A stretch of DNA of 64,000 nucleotides from Mucilaginibacter gotjawali (GTDB taxonomy: Bacteria > Bacteroidota > Bacteroidia > Sphingobacteriales > Sphingobacteriaceae): contig NZ_AP017313.1 of the NCBI RefSeq assembly GCF_002355435.1, forward strand, positions 2,790,001-2,854,000, in the 5' to 3' direction. Made by a program: the position numbers and the translations under genes. Position 1 is the first letter of the stretch. The number at the start of each line of letters is the position of its first letter. A model generated the notes under the pieces. That model saw nothing but the letters and a program-made list of their open reading frames with translations. It was not told the origin of the DNA and ran no database searches. Shown in pieces: positions 52,964 to 63,715 of this stretch.

Positions 52964-55522
52964 TTAAAAATTAAACTGAACTAATGTACGGATACCCCAC
53001 CTGGCAACGCCCGGATCATTTAAATAGGAGAACCTGCGTACCAGATCAATACGTACAAATTTAAAAATGTTTTCAATACCAACACTACCCTCCATATATG
53101 GGGTATGCCCCAGGCCGTTGGTTATGGGTTGCCCTGTTGCCGTTACCGGGAACTGGTATAAGTTTGGATGTAACGATGGATTGTTCTCGTTACTCAATCC
53201 GCCCCAAATAGATTTAAATGATGCTGTTTCCCGCCAGTGCAATTTATTGAACAATGGTATTTTATTGAAGAAAAAGCCATTGAAATGCTGGTCAAGCGTA
53301 ATGCTTTCGTAGTGATCTGCCACAAACTCTAAAAAGTTCATTAAGTTATAGGAGTAGATCTGGTACGAATATGTTTGATTGGCGTGAAAAATATCAAGCA
53401 GGGGATATGGCACCTGGCCAAAAAGATGACCAGCCTGCCCTGTAAAATCCAGCCAGCCAAGTTGCGACAAATAGAACCTTTTATCAATCTGCGCACTCAC
53501 TTTTTGATAACCGTACTGTCCGTTGAGCACATTTTTCAATCCCGCGTCGTAATTAAATGTAAAAACCGGGTTTTTACTTGGTACCTGTATCCTGTAAATT
53601 TTGCCCTGGTAAAATTGTTCATCAGGAGCATACCTTAGGGTTGCTGTTATATCGGTTGTATATAAATTGTGTACACTTTCCAGTTGCCCAGTGCTGTTTT
53701 GTTGGGTAAAATAGAGGGATCCCGCCGGAGATTGGTTTTGCCTGTTCAGCCCAAAAGCATACGAAAAGTGATTTGCATATTCATGAACATAGTCCAACCG
53801 GTAACTTAAATCATAAAGATATTTTGTATTGTTACCCCTTTTGATGGATAGCAATACGTTATCCTCCTGTACAAACTGCAAACTTTCTCCTGGTATGTAA
53901 GTATCGTATTGAACACTTGCACGTATATAGTTTTGAGGGAATTTATATATTGATTTGTTATTGAGCGAATAGGTGGCGCTTAAAAAACCTTTCCATTTTT
54001 GATCATGAAAACCATAGGCAGCGTAAGTTTCAAAATAATACCGCTTACTTAAATTAGGGGTGGTGCGCCCTCCGAAACGGAGTTTAACCCCTTCAATTGG
54101 ATTGTAGCTGTAAAATGCATTTGCAGGGCCTATTTCAAATGTGTTATAGTCTTTATAGCCTGCAATTAGCAAGGTTGCCAGGTCAACGGTCCGTTTAAAT
54201 GAAGGCATATTCCGCAGGCTGTCTGTGTTTTTGTATATTTTTGATTCAGCGGTAGTCAGCGTATCTATCCTGTTTTTTTGCCAAAATTCATCTGTCTTGT
54301 TTTTGGCGGCTTCGGGTACTGCGTCCTCCTGGTTGCGGTATGTCGAATCCGGTTCCTGTTTGTTCACCACATAATTACCATACGCAATTTCCCTTACCCC
54401 AAAAAGGCCCCCTTTCCAGTTTTGTGATAACCCGAAATCGGCAATGGTAGTACTTTTACTTAAATGGTATTTACCATCCGGGTTTTGTTCAAACTCCAGG
54501 TTAACACTCATGCCGTTTACAAAATTCAGGTTGATGTTTTTATTGATAGTAAGGTTTGCTTTTTGTACCGCGTAATTGCCATCAAGGGTTACATATAACT
54601 TTCCCACAAAAAGTACATCGGTTAAGTTTCTGGGCGTAAAACTAAGTTCGACCAGCTTCTGGTTATTCACAACCACCGTATCCGTGATAAAATATTTATA
54701 AAAGGTAGGGGCGGAGTTAGCGATAGGGCTCAAAAAATTCGTGGTCATCAAAAAAATAACGTTTGAATAAATGTCAACCTTGTAATACATGTGTTTCATG
54801 TAAACGGTTAATCCTTCACTATCAATGCCGGGCCCAAAGTTGGCAGCGCGTTGTGCGAGCGTAATTGTTTTTTCCTTTTCCGGGTCTTTACGATAATAAT
54901 ATTGCGTCAATTTTTCATCCAGGTAGATCGGCGTCAGGTAAGTGCCGGGTACAGTAGTGCTATCGCGGTTTTGTAAAACGAAATTGTATTTTTGTAGCCA
55001 TTTTTTGTCCATGATGGACTTTTTCAGATTCGCAAAAGAAAATTGCATCTTATCGTATTCCTTGTATTCTACATATGGATAGCTTTCAGGACGGTTTTTT
55101 TCACGGTTCTCAATAACTTTACGGATCAGCTCAACTGCCGGGTTGTCCTTATTGCGATATTTTGGTTTCTTACCCGAACGCACCGTAACTTCCTGCAATT
55201 GGTTCGCCATAGGTGCAAGCTTCACATTTATTATCTGCTCTACACCTGGTTTAATAGTAAACAGCGCTTCTTTATAACCCAAAAAAGAAACCTTGAGCTT
55301 GGTTACAGCTAACGTTGTGCTCAGTGCATACTTCCCATTATTATCAGTATTTACGCCATAGGAGGTTCCGGGGAAGGACACCACCACAAATGGTAAGGGT
55401 TTTTTGGTGGCGGCATCAATTACGGTACCGCTAACATCAGTGTTTTGCGCATGTAATATCGTGGCGGAAAGTATTAAGAAGCAAAATAGCAGCAGCTTCC
55501 AACAATTATATTTAAAATCCAT
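52964..55522 (-). CDS. DUF5686 outer membrane protein with carboxypeptidase-like regulatory domain
   Basis: 852 residues. Signal peptide (LLLFCFLILSATILHAQ); CarboxypepD_reg-like Ig module (about 28-110, VSGTVIDAATKKPLPFVVVSF); then the DUF5686 region, with LVELSFTPRNLTDVLFVGKLYVTLDG, and a C-terminal beta barrel ending in RWGIRTLVQFNF. The family is common in Bacteroidota and has no established function. It is the first gene of the unit leading to the PI-phosphate synthase and AUR1-like genes, which links it to lipid synthesis or export; this is inference from context. Confidence 0.9.
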   Translation of the reverse strand: MDFKYNCWKLLLFCFLILSATILHAQNTDVSGTVIDAATKKPLPFVVVSFPGTSYGVNTDNNGKYALSTTLAVTKLKVSFLGYKEALFTIKPGVEQIINVKLAPMANQLQEVTVRSGKKPKYRNKDNPAVELIRKVIENREKNRPESYPYVEYKEYDKMQFSFANLKKSIMDKKWLQKYNFVLQNRDSTTVPGTYLTPIYLDEKLTQYYYRKDPEKEKTITLAQRAANFGPGIDSEGLTVYMKHMYYKVDIYSNVIFLMTTNFLSPIANSAPTFYKYFITDTVVVNNQKLVELSFTPRNLTDVLFVGKLYVTLDGNYAVQKANLTINKNINLNFVNGMSVNLEFEQNPDGKYHLSKSTTIADFGLSQNWKGGLFGVREIAYGNYVVNKQEPDSTYRNQEDAVPEAAKNKTDEFWQKNRIDTLTTAESKIYKNTDSLRNMPSFKRTVDLATLLIAGYKDYNTFEIGPANAFYSYNPIEGVKLRFGGRTTPNLSKRYYFETYAAYGFHDQKWKGFLSATYSLNNKSIYKFPQNYIRASVQYDTYIPGESLQFVQEDNVLLSIKRGNNTKYLYDLSYRLDYVHEYANHFSYAFGLNRQNQSPAGSLYFTQQNSTGQLESVHNLYTTDITATLRYAPDEQFYQGKIYRIQVPSKNPVFTFNYDAGLKNVLNGQYGYQKVSAQIDKRFYLSQLGWLDFTGQAGHLFGQVPYPLLDIFHANQTYSYQIYSYNLMNFLEFVADHYESITLDQHFNGFFFNKIPLFNKLHWRETASFKSIWGGLSNENNPSLHPNLYQFPVTATGQPITNGLGHTPYMEGSVGIENIFKFVRIDLVRRFSYLNDPGVARWGIRTLVQFNF

Positions 55523-56262
55523 TTAGTCGTTTAAATGTGCAAATACCAATTTTTTAATAGACTACTTAAATATGTTTGGTAAAGTTTGCCTCTTTATTTA
55601 AAATTCAATTTACGGAATGTCATAGCAATAAGTACTCCAAAACCTGTATTTAACCTATTTATTTTAGCAAACTGTTATTTGCTCAGTTTTTTTAGCTTTT
55701 CTATCTTCCTGTCGCCCAAAAGCATTATTTCCCAATGACGAAACTGTATCAGGATTTGTTATTTACGAAGGGCCAAAGGTAAAAAATGCCTTATGGACTA
55801 TTGTGGTCAAAAAGTCAAATAACCACCAGATAACTGCATCAACGCATCATAGCTGCATTTACTGCCCTAAAACAAATCAAAAATATAGAACGGCCTGCAG
55901 AAGTATATTAGTATAGATGCCTGCACAATCCTCATCCTTCATTTTTGTCTCCCAAAGGTTAAATTCTTCACTTTTACAGAGAAAAGGGTTTTACATGTCA
56001 AAAAACATGGATAATATAAACGCACATAACAAATATTTTACGTTACAGGCAAAAAGCGCAAGCCATTGAGCATGCCCGCTGCTTTATCAAAAAGCAATAA
56101 AATTTGTAAAAAGGCATTGGGCGGTTGAGTGTTTTGATTTTAAGATAACGGGGTGGCGCTCAGTTACAAAAGATCGGGTTAATTAAGGTAATTGATATTT
56201 ATTTGTGGGCAAATGTTTGCCGCCAAAAACTCAATCAACTTAATCAACCCGATTAACGGTTT
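55523..56262. other. 740-base intergenic region inside the lipid cluster
   Basis: No gene is seen on either strand. It is AT-rich. Near the MIPS end is a 21-base imperfect inverted repeat (listed separately). The rest shows no repeat or motif I can name. It separates the upstream (ceramide and MIPS) from the downstream (PI and IPC) genes and so probably holds a promoter for the DUF5686 gene. Confidence 0.6.
56175..56251 (-). terminator. Long hairpin behind the inositol-phosphate synthase gene
   Basis: Arms at 56175-56195 and 56231-56251 pair at 18 of 21 positions around a 35-base loop, starting 11 bases after the stop codon. There is no clear T run; it could be a processing or stabilising structure instead of an intrinsic terminator. 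Confidence 0.55.
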
Positions 56263-57585
56263 TTATAATACATCTACTAATTCCTGGTAGTAATCTAACC
56301 CCAGGTGAGTGATGAGGTCTTCGCCCATCAAATGGCGAAGGGTGTTTTGTAGTTTTATCAGCTGTTTAAAGATGTCATTTTCAGGGTGTAATCCTTCCGC
56401 GGTTTGCGGCGACTTTAAATAAAATGAGAGCCATTCCTGTATCCCGCTCATACCGGCCCGTTTTGCAAGGTCGCTGAATAAGGCGAGATCCAAAGCGATG
56501 GGTGCTGCCAGGATGGAATCACGGCAAAGGAAATTTATTTTTATCTGCATTTTATATCCAAGCCAGCCAAAAATATCAATATTGTCCCAGCTCTCTTTAT
56601 TATCGCCATGCGGCGGATAATAGTCGATCCTGATCTTGTGATACAGGTCCCCATATAATTCTGGGTTGGCATCGGGCCTTAATATGTCCTCAAGTACGCC
56701 CAGCTTTGAAACTTCTTTTGTTTTAAAGTTATCCGGGTCATCCAGCACCAAACCATCGCGGTTGCCCAATATATTGGTCGAAAACCAACCTCTTACACCC
56801 AATGAGCGGGCGGCCAGGCCTGGCGCTAATATGGTCTTCATCAGGGTTTGCCCGGTTTTAAAATCCTTACCTGCAATAGGGGTATCCGTCAATTTAGCCA
56901 GCTCAATCATCGCCGGAATGTCTACTGTTAAATTCGGCGCACCATTGGCGAAAGGAATACCCAATTTTAATGCGGAGTAGGCATAGATCATACTTGGCGA
57001 GATACGTTTATCATCAAGGATTAATGCCTGCTCAAATTTCTCCAAACTTTGGTGAATATCGGATGCCTCATAATAAATTTCAGTTGATCCGCACCAAACA
57101 AGCACTATCCTGTCACAGCCATGGCGTTCTTTAAATGCTAAAATATCTTCCATCACCTGCTGCGCAAGTTCATACCTTGTTCCGGTTTTTATATTGGTAC
57201 CAATTAGGTTTTTAGCATAGTTTTTATCAAATGCCGCTTTCATCGGCACTACAACTTCCAGTTCGGCTTTAACCTGGTTCAAAAGGCCGGGTTCAAGTAC
57301 TTTAGCCTTCATGGCGGCTTCATAAACATTGTCCGAGTAAACATCCCATCCGCCAAAAACAATGTCGTTCAGGTTTGCCAGCGGCACAAAATCTTTTACT
57401 TTGGGGAAACGATTTTCGGTTCTTTTGCCTAAACGGATGTTCCCCATTTGGGTTAACGAGCCAATTGGCTGCGATATTCCTTTTTTTACGGCTTCAACAC
57501 CGGCAATTAATGTAGTTGCTACGGCACCCAAACCAGGGATCAGTATCCCAAGTTTACCCTCAGCAGGTTTGATATTTGTTTTCAT
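56263..57585 (-). CDS. myo-inositol-1-phosphate synthase
   Basis: 440 residues. The NAD site is KLGILIPGLGAVATTLIAG; DIVFGGWDVYSDN, NLIGTNIKTGT and the highly conserved GKDFKTGQTLMKTILAPGL block with its catalytic Lys are all present. The length is that of bacterial MIPS. It converts glucose-6-phosphate to inositol phosphate, the first step to inositol lipids. It lies 29 bases behind the epimerase-like gene. Together with the CDP-alcohol transferase and AUR1-like gene it makes an inositol-sphingolipid route. Confidence 0.95.
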   Translation of the reverse strand: MKTNIKPAEGKLGILIPGLGAVATTLIAGVEAVKKGISQPIGSLTQMGNIRLGKRTENRFPKVKDFVPLANLNDIVFGGWDVYSDNVYEAAMKAKVLEPGLLNQVKAELEVVVPMKAAFDKNYAKNLIGTNIKTGTRYELAQQVMEDILAFKERHGCDRIVLVWCGSTEIYYEASDIHQSLEKFEQALILDDKRISPSMIYAYSALKLGIPFANGAPNLTVDIPAMIELAKLTDTPIAGKDFKTGQTLMKTILAPGLAARSLGVRGWFSTNILGNRDGLVLDDPDNFKTKEVSKLGVLEDILRPDANPELYGDLYHKIRIDYYPPHGDNKESWDNIDIFGWLGYKMQIKINFLCRDSILAAPIALDLALFSDLAKRAGMSGIQEWLSFYLKSPQTAEGLHPENDIFKQLIKLQNTLRHLMGEDLITHLGLDYYQELVDVL

Positions 57586-57614
57586 AGTAATTTGTTATAG
57601 TGTTTAATAAATAG

Positions 57615-58601
57615 CTAAAGCCACTTATTTGTTTTGTACCACTTTATTGACTCTGCAACCCCGGCTTTTAAATCATACTCGGGTTCAAAGCCTAAATCTT
57701 TCCGGGCATTTCCGATATCGCAATGCCAGCTTACCGCCATCAACTCGTTTAATTTCTCGACGTTCAAAGTTGATGCTTTTTTATTTAAAGCACAGTATTT
57801 TTCGGATAGATATGCTATTATTTTTACAAACTTTACAGGCAAATGAAACTTTATTGCTTTTACCCCCATGGAGTCCTTTATAAAGCCGGCTAACTGGTAA
57901 CGATCGTACGATTTTCCGTCGGATAAAATAAAAGTACCCTTATTACCATTAAACAGGGCTTTTATAGTTGCTTTTGCCAGGTCGGTAACGTAAAGGAAGC
58001 TGAATTTTTGCTCGGTATGGCCAATATAAGGTTCAAGTCCCCTGGCAATCTGTTTGAAAAAGATAAATATATCTTTATCTCTCGGGCCATAAACGCCGGT
58101 AGGTTTTAATATGGTAAAGTTTAGCGTTGCAAATGCCTTTAATTTTTCTTCGCCCAATAGTTTGCTTTTACCGTATGCCGTAACAGGGTTAGGTATCGAA
58201 TTTTCCGTTAATACTTCCTTCAAATTGTTAAGCGGGCCTACCGCAGCCAGGCTGCCCAGTAACACGAATTTTTTTAATTGGATGCCGCTTTCAAGCGCTG
58301 CGGTGGCCAGGTTTTGTGTATACCCGGCATTAATGGTGTTGTATTCTTCCTGCGACCTGGCCTTGGTTGCCCCGGCAGCATGGATAATATAGTCGTATTT
58401 GTTTTCGGCAAGCTCCTTTTTTAGCGACGAAACATCCCCAAAATCGGGATAGGTATATTTTATATCAAGATCCTTTAGATGGGCGATATTGCTGCTTTTT
58501 CTGATTGCAGCGTAAACTTCAAGATTGTTTTTAAGTGCTTCCTGTATGATATGATAACCAATAAACCCGCTTGCCCCGGTTATCAGCACGCGTTCTTTCA
58601 T
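57615..58601 (-). CDS. NAD-dependent epimerase/dehydratase family protein, candidate ceramide reductase
   Basis: 328 residues of the extended short-chain dehydrogenase type: TGASGFIGYH (about 8-17), catalytic Tyr143 and Lys147 in AYGKSK. In bacterial ceramide synthesis (worked out in Caulobacter) an epimerase-like enzyme, CerR, reduces the keto group, and its gene sits near spt and the acyltransferase gene. The order here (GNAT, epimerase, MIPS) fits. The start overlaps the GNAT stop by four bases (ATGA), so the two are translationally coupled. A sugar-nucleotide epimerase role is the alternative. Confidence 0.87.
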   Translation of the reverse strand: MKERVLITGASGFIGYHIIQEALKNNLEVYAAIRKSSNIAHLKDLDIKYTYPDFGDVSSLKKELAENKYDYIIHAAGATKARSQEEYNTINAGYTQNLATAALESGIQLKKFVLLGSLAAVGPLNNLKEVLTENSIPNPVTAYGKSKLLGEEKLKAFATLNFTILKPTGVYGPRDKDIFIFFKQIARGLEPYIGHTEQKFSFLYVTDLAKATIKALFNGNKGTFILSDGKSYDRYQLAGFIKDSMGVKAIKFHLPVKFVKIIAYLSEKYCALNKKASTLNVEKLNELMAVSWHCDIGNARKDLGFEPEYDLKAGVAESIKWYKTNKWL

Positions 58602-59716
58602 ATCGCTTTCTCGTATAACCTGTAAGTTTTGTAGGGGTCGCCTTTAATAGCTTTTATAGCTTCGTTTATCATGGTGTTGTTTTCAAGCGTCCAGCCTGCT
58701 TCGGCATGTGTAAAACCTTTTCTCTTGTATTCTTTAATGATGGTGCCATATAAACAAGCCTCGATACCCATCTTGCGGTACCCATCAACTATACCAAGTG
58801 CATAAATGCGGATGCTTTGTATTTTACTTTTATTAAGGAGAAGTTTGAAAAGACCGGTCGGCAATAAACGCCCTCTTTTTATGGTCTTGAAGATCTCGTT
58901 ATAATTTGGAAGCGCCAATCCGAAACCAACAATTTTTCCATCTTGTTCGGCCACTAAAGCAAAGTCTGGGTCTAAAATTAATTTAAGGTCTTTAGCCAGG
59001 TAGTTAAATTCCTCGTCAGATAAGGGGACAAACCCGCTATTTTTATCCCATGCTGAGTTATAAACCTCGCGGAGCTTAACCGTTTCTTCTTTAAAGTTTT
59101 TTAAATTGACATTACGGATAGTAATATTGTTGCGTTTAAGCCTTTCTTTTAAGGCCTCCAGCAGTTTTACTGAACGGTCGTCATAATTCTGTCCGTCCCA
59201 ATGCCAGGCTATCAAATCAATCTGTTTGGCAAATCCTGCTTTTTCAACCAGTGTTTCGTAATAAGGCGCATTGTACGTCATCATCAGCATTGGCGGGCTA
59301 TCAAAGCCTTTAATCAACAGGCCGCAGGCTTCGTTGGTAGAAAAGTTTACCGGGCCGATAAATTTTTGGGTTACGCCTTTGCCTTTTAACCAGTTTGCGG
59401 CTGTACTAAACAAAAGATCAGCTGTTTCCTGGTCGTCAATACAGTCAAAAAAGCCCCAAAAACCATCGTTAACGTGGTTAAATTCATTGCTGGTATTATT
59501 CAGTATGGCGGCAATCCGGCCAATTACTTTGTCATTATCAAACGCGAGGAAAGCCTGCAGTTGGTTGTGCTTATGGAAGGGGTGGGTAGTTAAAAGATCC
59601 CTTTGAGCTATAAATAATTCAGGAACGTAGTTCGGATCATTTTTGTAAAGATCATGAGGGAAGTCAATAAATATGGAAAGTTCTTTTTTTGAACTCACCG
59701 GAACGATCTTTTTCAT
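58598..59716 (-). CDS. GNAT-fold acyltransferase, candidate bacterial ceramide synthase
   Basis: 372 residues. The N-terminal half (IDFPHDLYKNDPNYVPELF, then FLAFDNDKVIGRIAAILN) and the C-terminal half (ALVAEQDGKIVGFGLALPNYN, then YRKMGIEACLYGTIIKEYKRKGF) look like two GNAT-like modules. It has no membrane span. The bacterial ceramide synthase found by genetics in Caulobacter is unrelated to eukaryotic CerS and is described as an acyltransferase of this kind; the gene pair here is directly behind spt. Expected reaction: acylation of the sphingoid amine. The assignment rests on context. Confidence 0.8.
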   Translation of the reverse strand: MKKIVPVSSKKELSIFIDFPHDLYKNDPNYVPELFIAQRDLLTTHPFHKHNQLQAFLAFDNDKVIGRIAAILNNTSNEFNHVNDGFWGFFDCIDDQETADLLFSTAANWLKGKGVTQKFIGPVNFSTNEACGLLIKGFDSPPMLMMTYNAPYYETLVEKAGFAKQIDLIAWHWDGQNYDDRSVKLLEALKERLKRNNITIRNVNLKNFKEETVKLREVYNSAWDKNSGFVPLSDEEFNYLAKDLKLILDPDFALVAEQDGKIVGFGLALPNYNEIFKTIKRGRLLPTGLFKLLLNKSKIQSIRIYALGIVDGYRKMGIEACLYGTIIKEYKRKGFTHAEAGWTLENNTMINEAIKAIKGDPYKTYRLYEKAI

Positions 59717-59751
59717 TTTGATGTGTTTCGATCTTTAAATTTATGCAAATT

Positions 59752-59782
59752 AAACAAAACACGCAGCCGAAATCGCTGCGTG
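59752..59782 (-). terminator. Candidate terminator between spt and the ceramide synthase candidate
   Basis: CACGCAGC and GCTGCGTG form a perfect eight-base stem with a seven-base loop; on the minus strand it is followed by TTTTGTTT. It may end or attenuate the spt transcript before the GNAT gene. Confidence 0.6.
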
Positions 59783-59806
59783 CAGTGTCTAAATACCTGT
59801 ATAATC

Positions 59807-59890
59807 GCCTCACCTAAATCGTCTCCAAAGGAGAGGACCTTGAACTCTGCCTAATTTTAGGCCCTCTCCTTTGAGCGGGTTGGGTGAGGC
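59807..59890. repeat. CCTCACC...GGAGAGG intergenic inverted repeat
   Basis: An imperfect inverted repeat of about 30 bases per arm: GCCTCACC...CAAAGGAGAGG on the left and CCTCTCCTTTG...GGTGAGGC on the right. Sequences of this type are dispersed in many Bacteroidota genomes. It lies six bases behind the spt stop codon. Confidence 0.8.
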
Positions 59891-59895
59891 AGATT

Positions 59896-61844
<1,949 letters not shown>

Positions 61845-62390
61845 ATGAAAAAAGTATCAAAACTGTTAGCGCTGGCATTTACTGGTGCTGCTTTATTCCT
61901 TACCAGTAGCGTTAAGGCCCAAACTACACCGGCAAACGCATGGCGCTTAGGTATTGGAATTGAAGGTGGAATCCCAACGGGAAACCTTAAAGATTTTTCT
62001 AAATTCGACCTGGGCGGAACAGCCCGGTTGCAATATGGATTAAGTAAAGACGTTGCCCTTACCCTTACCTCCGGCTATTATAATTTTTTTGCCAGGGGCT
62101 CATCAGCAACTATCGATGGTATTACTTATACCGCAAAGCCAAATGATCTGGGCGTTGTTCCGGTAAAATTGGGTATTAAAGCATTTTTAGACGGAGGCTT
62201 GTACGTGGGGGCTGAGGCCGGTGCGGGATTTGAAACCGATTATGCTAAAAATACCAAACTTATCCTTTCGCCGGGACTTGGATATGCAACAAAAAATTTA
62301 GACATTGGCGTACGGTATGAAAATTTCTCGGGTTCGGGTGATAGCTACGGCCTGGTTGGTTTACGCATCGCCTACGGTTTTAGTTTATAA
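61845..62390 (+). CDS. Outer membrane beta-barrel protein
   Basis: 181 residues with a signal peptide (ALAFTGAALFLTSSVKAQ) and an eight-strand barrel-like pattern: LGIGIEGGIPTGNL at the start and LVGLRIAYGFSL at the end with a C-terminal aromatic. It is the OmpW/OmpA-barrel-like type typical of Bacteroidota. Function unknown. It ends in a strong bidirectional terminator. Confidence 0.85.
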   Translation: MKKVSKLLALAFTGAALFLTSSVKAQTTPANAWRLGIGIEGGIPTGNLKDFSKFDLGGTARLQYGLSKDVALTLTSGYYNFFARGSSATIDGITYTAKPNDLGVVPVKLGIKAFLDGGLYVGAEAGAGFETDYAKNTKLILSPGLGYATKNLDIGVRYENFSGSGDSYGLVGLRIAYGFSL

Positions 62391-62415
62391 CTGTAGTTTG
62401 CAAAACAAACATAAC

Positions 62416-62450
62416 AAGAAAGCCGCGAAAATTATTTTCGCGGCTTTCTT
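62416..62450. terminator. Bidirectional intrinsic terminator
   Basis: Perfect 16-base arms AAGAAAGCCGCGAAAA and its complement with a TTA loop, followed by T-rich sequence on the plus strand. It serves the barrel gene and the converging aminotransferase gene. Confidence 0.93.
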
Positions 62451-62490
62451 TATTTTTTGAAATTATTTACCTCTGATCGCTAAGTAAAAA

Positions 62491-63684
62491 TTACACCAAT
62501 TTGCCTAAAGCAGCCTTTAATCTGTTCATCGCTTCAATCAGCTTGTCCTCGGCAGCAGCATAAGAAATACGGATACATTTGGTGTCCCCGAATGAATCGC
62601 CGCCGACGGTAGCTACATGTGCTTCTTCCAGCAGGTATATACTCAGTTCATCGGCATCATTAATTACTTTTCCGTTATAGCTTTTCCCAAAGAATGAAGT
62701 TACGTCCGGGAAGAAGTAAAATGCACCTTCAGGCAGATTTACTTTTACACCTTCAATATTTTTCAACAGGCCGTAAACCAGGTCGCGGCGTTTCTTGAAT
62801 TCTCCGCGCATCTGCAAAACGGAATCTAATCCACCTTCCAGCGCAGCAACACCGGCTTTCTGGGTGATAGAACAAGTTCCCGAAGTGATCTGGCCCTGCA
62901 TCTTATCGCATGCGTTAGCGATTTCTTTATTTGATGCCGTATAACCGATGCGCCACCCTGTCATTGCAAATGCTTTCGAAAAGCCATTAATGATAATTAC
63001 GCGGTCTTTAATGGCCTCAAACTGGGCTATAGACTCGTGCTTGTCAACAAAATTAATGTGCTCATATATCTCGTCCGACAGGATGTAAACCTGAGGGTGT
63101 TTTTCAAATACTTTGGCAAGTCCCTCCAACTCGCTTTTACTGTATACACTGCCGGTAGGGTTACAAGGCGATGAAAACATAAACAGCTTGGTTTTCGGGG
63201 TAATAGCAGCCTCTAATTGGGCAGGGGTAATTTTGAAATCCTGTTCAACAGGTGCTTCAATAAATACACTCACACCATCTGCCAGTTTAACCACTTCGGA
63301 GTAGGATACCCAATAAGGAGTAGGGATGATCACTTCTTCGCCCGGGTTAACCAAACAAAGCACGGCATTGGCAATTGCCTGTTTGGCGCCGGTTGACACC
63401 ACTATCTGGCTGAAATCATAATCCAGGTTATTTTCAGTTTTTAATTTATTGGCGATTGCTTTTCTGAGATCGGGATAGCCGGATACGGGTGTGTAATAGG
63501 TGAAATTCTTATCCATCGCCAGCTTGGCTGCTTCCTTAATATGTTCAGGGGTATGAAAATCAGGTTCGCCGAAACTAAGGCTTATTACGTCTACGCCTTT
63601 TGCGGCCAGCTCGCGGCCAAGTTTGGCCATTTTGATCGTTGCCGACTCAGACAGGTTATTTATCCTGTTACTTAATGCACTCAT
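62491..63684 (-). CDS. Pyridoxal-phosphate aminotransferase, aspartate aminotransferase type (class I)
   Basis: 397 residues. ISLSFGEPDFHTPEHI, SSPCNPTGSVYSK, the Schiff-base Lys in NGFSKAFAMTGWRIGY and the final Arg in CIRISYAAAE mark the Ib-type aspartate aminotransferase family. It moves the amino group between aspartate and 2-oxoglutarate; some members also act on prephenate or aromatic acids. A TATATTTG box lies 24 bases upstream. Confidence 0.93.
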   Translation of the reverse strand: MSALSNRINNLSESATIKMAKLGRELAAKGVDVISLSFGEPDFHTPEHIKEAAKLAMDKNFTYYTPVSGYPDLRKAIANKLKTENNLDYDFSQIVVSTGAKQAIANAVLCLVNPGEEVIIPTPYWVSYSEVVKLADGVSVFIEAPVEQDFKITPAQLEAAITPKTKLFMFSSPCNPTGSVYSKSELEGLAKVFEKHPQVYILSDEIYEHINFVDKHESIAQFEAIKDRVIIINGFSKAFAMTGWRIGYTASNKEIANACDKMQGQITSGTCSITQKAGVAALEGGLDSVLQMRGEFKKRRDLVYGLLKNIEGVKVNLPEGAFYFFPDVTSFFGKSYNGKVINDADELSIYLLEEAHVATVGGDSFGDTKCIRISYAAAEDKLIEAMNRLKAALGKLV

Positions 63685-63707
63685 TTTATGTTTATTTTAT
63701 TGCGGCC

Positions 63708-63715
63708 CAAATATA
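63708..63715 (-). promoter_or_regulatory. -7 box (TATATTTG) for the aminotransferase gene
   Basis: An exact TAnnTTTG match on the minus strand, in the context TCTATATTTGGG, 23 bases before the start codon. Confidence 0.65.
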
